Assembly: GCF_900115685.1 (NCBI RefSeq)
Contig: NZ_FOXJ01000006.1
Location: 62,001-126,000, forward strand
Length of the DNA stretch: 64,000 bases
Origin: Variovorax sp. 770b2
GTDB lineage: Bacteria; Pseudomonadota; Gammaproteobacteria; Burkholderiales; Burkholderiaceae_C
Direction of reading: 5' to 3'
Positions within the stretch are counted from its first letter, which is position 1, and every line of letters begins with the position of its first letter. Positions 57,570 through 64,000 of the stretch are shown here, piece after piece. A model generated the notes under the pieces. That model saw only the letters and a program-made list of their open reading frames with translations. It was not told the origin of the DNA and ran no database searches. The translations under genes and the position numbers were made by a program.

Positions 57570-59092
57570 AGTACGTCATCGGCGTCGACATCGGCACGCA
57601 GAGCACCAAGTGCCTGCTGGTCGGCATCGACGGCAAGGTGCATGCGCACAGCAGCGTGGCATACCAGCCCGAGACGCCGAAACCGCTGTGGGCGCAGCAG
57701 GATTGCACGGTGTGGTTCGATGCGGTGTGCGAGAGCGTGCGCGCCTGCGTGGCCAAGAGCGGCATCGCGCCCGCGGACATCGCCGCGATGTGCGTGAGCA
57801 GCCTCTACGGCGGTGCAGGCATCCCGGTCGACGAGGCCATGCAGCCGCTGCACCCGTGCCTCATCTGGATGGACCGCCGCGCCACCGCCGAGGTCGATGC
57901 GGTGAACGCGACGGTCGACGTGGCGCGGCTGCAGGCGATCACCGGCAACGGCGTGGACAGCTACTACGGCTTCACCAAGATGCTGTGGATTCGCGAGCAC
58001 CTGCCCGAGGTGTGGGCGAAGACGCGCTGGTTCCTGCCGCCCAACAGCTACATCAACTGGCGGCTGACCGGCGAGCTCGCGGTCGATCACAGCTCGGCCG
58101 GCAACATCGGCGGCGTGTACGACGCGGCGCAGCGCCGCTGGTCGTTCGAAGCGCTCGGCATGCTGGGCATTCCGGCGCGCATGATGCCGCCGCGCCTGGT
58201 CGAATCGAGCGACGTGGTCGGCGGCCTTGGTGCCGAATGGGCCGCGAAGCTCGGCCTCGCCGAGGGCATGCCGCTGATGGCTGGCGGCGTCGATGCGGCG
58301 GTGGCCACGTTCTGCGCGGGCGTCACCGGCAGCGGCGACCACGTCGCGATGATCGGCACCAGCATGTGCTGGGGCTTCGTGAGCCCGACGGTGGACGCGC
58401 GCCACCAGCTCATCACGATGCCGCACGTCTACCGCGGCGCGGACCGAAGCTATGTGTTCGGCGGCGCGATCACCGCGGGCGCGGCCATCACCTGGTTTCG
58501 CGACACCTTCTGCCAGGCCGAAGTGGCCGAGGCCGCGCGCACCGGCGAAGACGCGCATGCGCTGATCGAGCGCAACGCCGTCGACGTGCCGCCCGGCGCC
58601 GAGGGCCTGGTCTTCCTGCCCTACCTGATGGGCGAGCGCAGCCCCATCTGGGACGCCCAGGCCAAAGGCGCGTTCATCGGCCTCTCGCTCGCGCACAGCC
58701 GCGCGCACCTCTACCGCGCGGTGCTCGAAGGCGTGAGCTTCGCGCTGCAGCACAACATCGAGGCCGGCCGGCAAAGCGGCCAGCCGCTGGACGACCGCCT
58801 CATCGTGGTCGGCGGCGCTGCGCATTCGGACCTCTGGATGCAGATCGTCGCGGACATCACGGGCTACCCGGTGTTCACCATCCAGGAAGAGGTCGAGGCC
58901 GCCCTCGGTGCGGCGATGCTCGCGGCGCTCGGCGCGGGGCTGGTCGATGCGGCGACGGCGGAGCGCGGCTGGGTCACGCTGGTGGAACGCGCGCGGCCCG
59001 AGCCCGCGGCGCAGGCGGTGTATCGCGAGCGTTTCGACATCTACAAATCCCTCTACCCCGCATTGCGCGACGCGATGCACCGACTGACATGA
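57566..59092 (+). CDS. FGGY-family sugar kinase
   Basis: A 508-residue FGGY carbohydrate kinase with an ASKHA fold. VIGVDIGTQSTKCLLVGIDG is the ATP-binding phosphate-1 loop; GTSMCWGFVS and LIVVGGAAHSDLWMQIVADITGYPV are the phosphate-2 and adenosine regions. It phosphorylates a ketose made by the dehydrogenase encoded just upstream; xylulose or erythrulose are candidates. Coupled on both sides by ATGA. Confidence 0.92.
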   Translation: MKYVIGVDIGTQSTKCLLVGIDGKVHAHSSVAYQPETPKPLWAQQDCTVWFDAVCESVRACVAKSGIAPADIAAMCVSSLYGGAGIPVDEAMQPLHPCLIWMDRRATAEVDAVNATVDVARLQAITGNGVDSYYGFTKMLWIREHLPEVWAKTRWFLPPNSYINWRLTGELAVDHSSAGNIGGVYDAAQRRWSFEALGMLGIPARMMPPRLVESSDVVGGLGAEWAAKLGLAEGMPLMAGGVDAAVATFCAGVTGSGDHVAMIGTSMCWGFVSPTVDARHQLITMPHVYRGADRSYVFGGAITAGAAITWFRDTFCQAEVAEAARTGEDAHALIERNAVDVPPGAEGLVFLPYLMGERSPIWDAQAKGAFIGLSLAHSRAHLYRAVLEGVSFALQHNIEAGRQSGQPLDDRLIVVGGAAHSDLWMQIVADITGYPVFTIQEEVEAALGAAMLAALGAGLVDAATAERGWVTLVERARPEPAAQAVYRERFDIYKSLYPALRDAMHRLT

Positions 59093-59826
59093 CGACCTCC
59101 TTCGACTTCTCCGGCCGGCGCGCATTCGTGACCGGCGCAAGCAGCGGCATCGGCCGCGCGGTGGCGGTGCGGCTCGCGCAATCGGGCGCGTCGGTGACGG
59201 CCGTCGGGCGCAACGCGGCGGCGCTCGATGCACTGCAGGCAGAGGCCGGCTGCACGCCGCTCATGATCGACGTAGGCGACGCAACTGCGTTGGAACGCGC
59301 GCTCGCACCACTGCCAGCGTTCGACCTGGTGGTGAACTGCGCCGGCATCGCGTTGCTCGAATCCGCGCTCGACCTGCAGGCCGAGAGCTTCGATGCCGTG
59401 ATGGCCGTCAACGCGCGCGCCGCGGCGCTGGTCGCTTCGCGCTGCGGCAAGGCGATGATCGCGGCCGGCCTGCGCGGCAGCATCGTCAACGTGTCGAGCC
59501 AGGCCGCGCTGGTCGCGCTCGATGCGCATCTTTGCTACTGCGCATCGAAGGCCGCGATGGACGCGATCACGCGCTCGTTGTGCCTCGAATTCGGGCCGCA
59601 CGGCATTCGCGTGAACAGCGTGAACCCCACCGTCACGCTCACGCCGATGGCCGAAGCGGCCTGGGCCGATCCGGCCAAGAGCGCAGCGGCCTTGAGGAAC
59701 ATTCCGATGGGACGGTTTGCAGAGGTCCAGGAGGTGGTCTCACCGATCCTCTTCCTGCTGTCCGATGGTGCGTCGATGGTCAGCGGCGTGGCGCTGCCGG
59801 TCGACGGGGGCTACACGATCGTGTGA
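59089..59826 (+). CDS. Short-chain dehydrogenase similar to L-xylulose reductase (DCXR)
   Basis: A 245-residue NAD(P)-dependent SDR. The N-terminal AFVTGASSGIGRAVAVRLA binds the dinucleotide. The active site has INVSSQ-like Ser and the YxxxK motif (CYCASKAA). The segment RVNSVNPTVTLTPMAEAAWADP and IPMGRFAEVQEVVSPILFLLSD matches L-xylulose reductase (DCXR) and D-threitol dehydrogenase-type enzymes. It interconverts a polyol and a ketose. The last gene of the polyol operon, it starts on the kinase stop. Confidence 0.88.
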   Translation: MTTSFDFSGRRAFVTGASSGIGRAVAVRLAQSGASVTAVGRNAAALDALQAEAGCTPLMIDVGDATALERALAPLPAFDLVVNCAGIALLESALDLQAESFDAVMAVNARAAALVASRCGKAMIAAGLRGSIVNVSSQAALVALDAHLCYCASKAAMDAITRSLCLEFGPHGIRVNSVNPTVTLTPMAEAAWADPAKSAAALRNIPMGRFAEVQEVVSPILFLLSDGASMVSGVALPVDGGYTIV

Positions 59827-59838
59827 GCCGCCCCGGGT

Positions 59839-60153
59839 TCAGGCGAAGCGCGTGCCGCCGTTCGGAGAATCGAGCAGCGCATCGAGGTTGCGCGAGATCT
59901 TCTGCTCGATCTGCTCGCTGAAGCTGCTGAACAAAAAGCCCAGCGTGGCTTCGAGCTTGAAGGTATCGGCGGTCACCTCGACCGTGCCGCCGATGCCGGG
60001 GCGGCTGAACTGCGCGACGTCGCAGGTCTTGCCTTCGGTGTAGGTGCACTCCAGGCCGTAGTCCTCTTCGACCTGCTGCACCCATTGGCGCGCGACTTCG
60101 CGGGCGCCGGCAATGCCCAGCGTGTGGTTTCTCTCGATATGGATGTCAGGCAC
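59839..60153 (-). CDS. PHA system family protein
   Basis: A 104-residue protein matching the polyhydroxyalkanoic-acid system family. It has PDIHIERNHTLGIAGAREVA and QVEEDYGLECTYTEG, then GTVEVTADTFKLEATLGFLFSSF and NLDALL near the end. These are small granule-region proteins of unknown exact role. The start is GTG 60153, overlapping the aminopeptidase stop by 8 bases, so the two are coupled. Confidence 0.85.
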   Translation of the reverse strand: MPDIHIERNHTLGIAGAREVARQWVQQVEEDYGLECTYTEGKTCDVAQFSRPGIGGTVEVTADTFKLEATLGFLFSSFSEQIEQKISRNLDALLDSPNGGTRFA

Positions 60154-61267
60154 CGTGATCTCCGTTGTTGTTGTCGCTGGAATGGGTTTGCAGGATGCCC
60201 GTGGCGGCCTGCAAGGCACTCCGGCGTTCTTCCATGGTCGGCAGCGCGGCGATGCGCCGGACCTCAGTGTAGAAGCGCGGCCAGTCGCGGCCCTCGTGCG
60301 CGAACAGCGCCTCGAAAGCCGGCACCAGGTCGTCGTAGGCACCCTGCGCACCGAAGGCCGCGTTGTTGGCGCGCGCCACCCAGCCATCGTAGGCGCCCTG
60401 GCGCGGGCCGGGCCAGCCTTTCTTCAGCTCGGCATAGCGCGCGCGGAAGTCGGCCATCGCGGCCTTCTTCATCGCCTCGACCGCGGGCCAGTCCTTGGCC
60501 TTGGCCTCGGGCGACTCGTACACCTGCGTGAGCGCGCGGCGCGTGTTGAGGGCGAGCGCGCGGAATTCCTGGCGCTGGCCGTCGAACTGCGCGTACTCGC
60601 GGCGCGCGGTCTCGCCGGCTTCGCTCTGCAGCCACATCCCGCCGCCGATGCGCTCGACCGCGGTGGCATACGACTCGTTGAACACCGTGTCGCCCGGCAC
60701 GTACAGCACCTGGTGCGCGAGTTCATGGAAAACGATGCGCGCGAGTTCGCCCTCGGGATAGCCGATGAAGGTGGAGAGCAGTGGATCGCCGCCGGCCCAG
60801 TTCATCCAGCCGAGCGTGGAGTACGCGGGCACGGGGTACACGGCCACTTCGAGGTCGAGCGCGCGCTGCGCCTCGGCTTCAGCCTTGGCCGCGTCCTCGC
60901 TGTAGTAGCCGCGGTAGCCCACGCAGCCGGCCACCGGGAAGCACCAGCTCTTGAGCGTGAGCGAATACGGCGGCGCGGCCACCACGTTCCACACGGCCGC
61001 GGGGCGGTGCAGGTCGGCGTACGACTTGTAGCTGGCGTTGTCGGGCAGGCCGAGCTCGGCCGAGGCGAAGCGGCGGATGCGCTGGGTGAGTTCGAGCTTG
61101 GCCTTCAGCGGCGCCGAGGTGGCCGGGTCCGCGAGCCATTCGGGCACGGGCTTGGCGGCCTGCATGATGCCGATGTGGCCCCTGGCGGATTGCCAGTAGT
61201 AGCCCAGGTCCGCGCAGCCCGTGAGGCACAGGGCGCCGGCCAGTGTCAGTACCGGGAGCGCCCTCAC
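60146..61267 (-). CDS. Lipoprotein aminopeptidase with HExxH zinc site
   Basis: A 373-residue predicted lipoprotein: signal VLTLAGALCLTGC ends in a lipobox Cys. It has the zinc-metalloprotease site VFHELAHQVLYV (HELAH) and matches the PF10023 aminopeptidase family. It is probably periplasmic and trims short peptides. The start is GTG 61267, overlapping the stop of the molybdopterin oxidoreductase gene as GTGA, so the two genes are translationally coupled. Confidence 0.87.
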   Translation of the reverse strand: MRALPVLTLAGALCLTGCADLGYYWQSARGHIGIMQAAKPVPEWLADPATSAPLKAKLELTQRIRRFASAELGLPDNASYKSYADLHRPAAVWNVVAAPPYSLTLKSWCFPVAGCVGYRGYYSEDAAKAEAEAQRALDLEVAVYPVPAYSTLGWMNWAGGDPLLSTFIGYPEGELARIVFHELAHQVLYVPGDTVFNESYATAVERIGGGMWLQSEAGETARREYAQFDGQRQEFRALALNTRRALTQVYESPEAKAKDWPAVEAMKKAAMADFRARYAELKKGWPGPRQGAYDGWVARANNAAFGAQGAYDDLVPAFEALFAHEGRDWPRFYTEVRRIAALPTMEERRSALQAATGILQTHSSDNNNGDHGA

Positions 61268-63333
61268 AAGCGTTCGACTTCGACGAGGCAGTCGTAGAAG
61301 GTGGGGCCGCGGCCGATGTCGGTCAGCCGCTGGCTCGTGAGCTGGTTGACGTTGGTGCCGTCGCCGCCGAACTTGCGCCACCAGATGCCCATGCCATGCA
61401 CCACGCCCTGGCGCGCGCGGCGCGAGACCTCGGCGCGGCAGCGGTGCTCGCCGCGCTGGTTGAACACGCGCACCATCGCGCCGTCCTCGATGCCGCGCGC
61501 GGCGGCGTCGGCCGCGTGGATTTCCAGCAGCGGCTCGACCTCGATGGCGCGCAGGCTGGTCACGTTGACGAACGTCGAGTTCAGGAAATTGCGCGCGGGC
61601 GGCGAGATCATCGCGAGCGGGAATTCGCTCGAGCTGCCGGCCGGCTCCCAGTTGGGCACGTGGTCGGGCAGGCCGTCCATGCCCATGGCCTGCAGGCGCG
61701 AGCTGAAGAATTCGCAGCGGCCCGAAGGCGTGGGGAATTTGCCTTCGGCAAAAGGTGCCTCGGGCAGCTTCACGGTCGTGAAGCCCTGGGTCAGCATCTG
61801 TGCGTAGTCGATGGCGTTCTCGGCGAAGGCGGTACGGCACAGCGCCTGGTCGTCTTCCGAGAAGCAGGGCTCCTCGAAGCCCATGCGGCGCGCCAACTCA
61901 CGGAACACCCAGGCGTTGCTGCGGGCCTCGCCGCGCGGCGCGACCGCGGGGCGGTTCAGCAGCACGTCGGTGTGGCCGTAGCTGCAGTGGATGTCCCAGT
62001 GCTCCAGCTGCGTGGTGGCGGGCAGGAGGTAGTCGGCGTAGTCGGCGGTGTCGGTGCGGAACTGCTCCAGCACCACGGTGAAGAGGTCTTCGCGCGCGAA
62101 GCCCGCGACCACCTTGGCCGAATCGGGCGCCACCGCCACGGGGTTGCTGTTGTAGACCACGATGGCCTTCACCGGCCTGGCTTCGTCGAGCAGCGCATCG
62201 CCGATGGTGCTCATGTTGATGGTGCGCGGCCGGCGGCCTTCGAGCAGGTCGGGGCGCTGCAGCGCGGCGCGATCGACCGGAAAGTGGCCCGAACTGCTCA
62301 GCAGCACCCCGCCGGCCCGGTCGCGCCACGCGCCCACGAGCGCCGGCAGGCAGGCGACCGCGCGGGCCGCGTTGCCGCCGCCGCGCACGCGCTGCATGCC
62401 GTAGTTCAGGCGGATGGCCGCGGGCTTCGTGGTGCCGTAGGCCTCGGCCAGCGCCACGATCTGCGCTTCGGGGATGCCGCAGACTTCGGCCGCGCGCGAG
62501 GGCGGCCATTGCAGCGCGCGCTCGCGCAATTGCTCCCAGCCCAGCGTGTGGTTGGCGATGTAGTCGTGGTCGAGCCAGTCATGCACGATCAGCTCGTGCA
62601 TCAGCGCCAGGGCCAGCGCCGCGTCGGTGCCGGGCAGGAGCGCGATGTGCTCGTCGCACTTGTCCGCGGTCTCGGTCTTGCGCGGGTCGATGCACACCAG
62701 CCGCGCGCCCGCGCGCTTGGCCGCCTGGGCGTGGCGCCAGAAATGCAGGTTGCTGGCAATCGAGTTGCTGCCCCAGATGAGGATCAGCTTGGCCTCGGCG
62801 AAGAACTCGATCCGCATGCCGACCTTGCCGCCGAGCGTGTGGACCATCGCCTCGCCGCCGGCCATCGAGCAGATGGTGCGATCCAGCAGCGACGCGCCCA
62901 GCTTGTGAAAGAAGCGCCGGTCCATCGACTCGCCCTGCACCAGGCCCATGGTGCCCGCATAACTGTAGGGGAGAATTGTTTCCGGATCGCCCCGCAATGA
63001 CCGAAGATGGGCGGCGATGTCGTCCAGTGCGGCTTCCCACGACACCGGCTCGAACTGGCCGCTGCCCTTGGGGCCGACGCGCTTCATGGGCTGCACCAGC
63101 CGTTCGGCATGGTCGTTGCGTTCGATGTAGCGCGACACCTTGGTGCAGAGCACGCCGCCGGTGTGCGAATGGGCGGCATTGCCCTGCAGCTTCACGGCCA
63201 CGCCGTCGCGGACGGTGGTGACCAGCGCGCAGGTGTCGGGGCAATCGTGCGGGCAGGCGCCCAGCACGGTGGTGGTCGGGGTGGTCGGTGGAGCGGAAGT
63301 CGTTGCTTCCAGGGAGTCCGGTGCGTGGGGCAT
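61264..63333 (-). CDS. Molybdopterin-dependent oxidoreductase
   Basis: A 689-residue molybdopterin-binding oxidoreductase of the DMSO-reductase family. The N-terminal [4Fe-4S] site is GACPHDCPDTC, with a further Cys in GGVLCTKVSRYI. The molybdopterin regions include LIWGSNSIASNL, IDPRKTETADKC and the C-terminal VRVFNQRGEHRCRA domain. No twin-arginine leader is seen, so it is likely cytoplasmic. The substrate is unknown. It begins a short operon with the aminopeptidase and PHA-system genes. Confidence 0.9.
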   Translation of the reverse strand: MPHAPDSLEATTSAPPTTPTTTVLGACPHDCPDTCALVTTVRDGVAVKLQGNAAHSHTGGVLCTKVSRYIERNDHAERLVQPMKRVGPKGSGQFEPVSWEAALDDIAAHLRSLRGDPETILPYSYAGTMGLVQGESMDRRFFHKLGASLLDRTICSMAGGEAMVHTLGGKVGMRIEFFAEAKLILIWGSNSIASNLHFWRHAQAAKRAGARLVCIDPRKTETADKCDEHIALLPGTDAALALALMHELIVHDWLDHDYIANHTLGWEQLRERALQWPPSRAAEVCGIPEAQIVALAEAYGTTKPAAIRLNYGMQRVRGGGNAARAVACLPALVGAWRDRAGGVLLSSSGHFPVDRAALQRPDLLEGRRPRTINMSTIGDALLDEARPVKAIVVYNSNPVAVAPDSAKVVAGFAREDLFTVVLEQFRTDTADYADYLLPATTQLEHWDIHCSYGHTDVLLNRPAVAPRGEARSNAWVFRELARRMGFEEPCFSEDDQALCRTAFAENAIDYAQMLTQGFTTVKLPEAPFAEGKFPTPSGRCEFFSSRLQAMGMDGLPDHVPNWEPAGSSSEFPLAMISPPARNFLNSTFVNVTSLRAIEVEPLLEIHAADAAARGIEDGAMVRVFNQRGEHRCRAEVSRRARQGVVHGMGIWWRKFGGDGTNVNQLTSQRLTDIGRGPTFYDCLVEVERL

Positions 63334-63393
63334 CGGGCAAGTCTAATTTGAGTGCGGGAAAACGCGCAGCGGGCGCAGAGGGGGAATTTCACA
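63334..63393. promoter_or_regulatory. Divergent gap between oxidoreductase and binding-protein genes
   Basis: Only 60 bases separate the two divergent starts. It contains GGGCGCAGAGGGGG just before the binding-protein ribosome-binding region. No clear paired -35/-10 was assigned. Confidence 0.3.
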
Positions 63394-64000
63394 ATGGTGA
63401 ATCGCAGGCATTTTTCTTTGACCGTCGGCGCCGCCGCCACGCTGGGTAGCTTCCGGATCGCGCAGGCGCAGACCGAAGCGCCCCTGGTGCTGGGCCAGTC
63501 CGCGCCTTTCACCGGCCCGGCCGCGCAGCTGGGCATCCAGTTCCATCAGGGCGCCAAGGTGTTCCTGGACTCCTACAACGCGCAGCCCGGCCGCCGCAAC
63601 GTGGTGATCAAGAACCTGGACGATGGCTACGAGCCCGACCGCTGCGCCGCCAACACGCAAAAACTGATCGAGGAGGAGGTGTTCGCCCTCTTCGGCTACA
63701 TCGGCACGCCGACCAGCCTGGCCGCGCTGCCGCTGGCGGTGAAGGACAAGGTGCCGTTCATCGCGCCGTTCACGGGGGCGATGTCGCTGCGGGAGCCTTT
63801 CCACAAGAACGTGTTCCACCTGCGCGCCTCGTACAACGACGAGACGGCGCTGATGGTCAAGCAGCTCACCCACCTGGGCCTGAAGAAGATCGCGGTCTTC
63901 TACCAGAACGACGCCTACGGCAAGGCCGGCCTGGACGGCGTGACGCTGGCGCTGTCGCAGCTGGACCTCAAGCCGGTCGCCATGGCCACGGTGGAGCGCA
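63394..64000 (+). CDS. Branched-chain amino-acid-type ABC substrate-binding protein (N-terminal part, cut by window edge)
   Basis: The first 202 codons are visible. A signal peptide (RRHFSLTVGAAATLGSFRIAQAQ) may be Tat-like (RRHF). The mature part begins APLVLGQSAPFTGPAAQLGIQF and has FGYIGTPTSLAALPL, typical of the Leu/Ile/Val-binding (LivJ/amide-binding) family. It should serve an ABC importer whose other genes may lie to the right. The frame runs off the end of the window with no stop. Confidence 0.88.
   Translation, partial: MVNRRHFSLTVGAAATLGSFRIAQAQTEAPLVLGQSAPFTGPAAQLGIQFHQGAKVFLDSYNAQPGRRNVVIKNLDDGYEPDRCAANTQKLIEEEVFALFGYIGTPTSLAALPLAVKDKVPFIAPFTGAMSLREPFHKNVFHLRASYNDETALMVKQLTHLGLKKIAVFYQNDAYGKAGLDGVTLALSQLDLKPVAMATVER

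Noticed and set aside
1..64000. Prophage, insertion sequence or integron content
   Set aside because: No integrase, transposase, phage structural gene or attachment-site pair was seen. The repeats present are short intergenic palindromes.

Overview
The window is a GC-rich (high sixties percent by eye) chromosomal stretch of a beta-proteobacterium, most likely a Comamonadaceae member close to Variovorax. This is inferred from several Bug/TctC-family periplasmic binding proteins, polyhydroxyalkanoate (PHA) granule proteins, aromatic-acid catabolism and dispersed intergenic palindromes. No 16S rRNA is present to prove it. I found no tRNA, rRNA, CRISPR array, prophage or transposase. Genes are tightly packed, and many start on the stop codon of the previous gene (ATGA or GTGA overlaps).

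Layout. 1-6061: a glycan region with a nucleotide-sugar dehydrogenase (cut by the left edge), a GT2 glycosyltransferase, an unknown exported protein, a di-iron ferritin-like protein, a GT-B-type glycosyltransferase and a convergent large protein with a capsule-export-like motif. 6231-15084 (minus): a SWIM / DUF5691-like / MoxR AAA+ / DUF5682-like / VWA cluster ending in a Bug protein. Three 20-22 codon micro-ORFs sit in this cluster, each starting on the previous stop and ending on the next start. 15137-17802 (minus): htpG and a lipoprotein gene. 18083-23673 (plus): a fimbria-like locus with an outer-membrane barrel/SdrD_B protein, three related exported subunits, a small exported protein and a PapD-like chaperone. 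23743-28442: a DUF3761-like protein, an orphan iron-type binding protein, a divergent LysR/oxidoreductase pair and aquaporin. 28474-31116 (minus): a two-component system and a small exported repeat protein that share an 11-bp-period motif. 31238-37633: an AlkZ-like glycosylase, a pseudouridine synthase, an NAD-salvage operon (NMN adenylyltransferase-Nudix plus nicotinamide phosphoribosyltransferase), a GST and TesB. 37729-46150: a lipoprotein and a gentisate operon (3-hydroxybenzoate 6-hydroxylase, gentisate dioxygenase, fumarylpyruvate hydrolase, two Bug proteins, FAD oxidoreductase) with a divergent LysR regulator. 46250-51510: acyl-CoA/PHA functions (hotdog thioesterase, phasin, PhaD-like TetR, TPR protein, hydrolase, acyl-CoA-binding protein, CoA-transferase). 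51816-59826 (plus): a sugar/polyol operon (AraC regulator, ABC transporter, zinc polyol dehydrogenase, FGGY kinase, DCXR-like SDR). 59839-64000: a PHA-system protein, an aminopeptidase, a molybdopterin oxidoreductase and the start of a divergent amino-acid-type binding protein.

How they work together. The gentisate genes form a nearly complete route from 3-hydroxybenzoate to pyruvate and fumarate, without an evident maleylpyruvate isomerase. The polyol genes form an uptake-oxidation-phosphorylation route. The NAD genes recycle nicotinamide in two steps. The MoxR/VWA cluster and the fimbria-like locus are the least explained parts. The coupled micro-ORFs, which carry near-perfect Shine-Dalgarno sequences for the next gene, are the most unusual signal.
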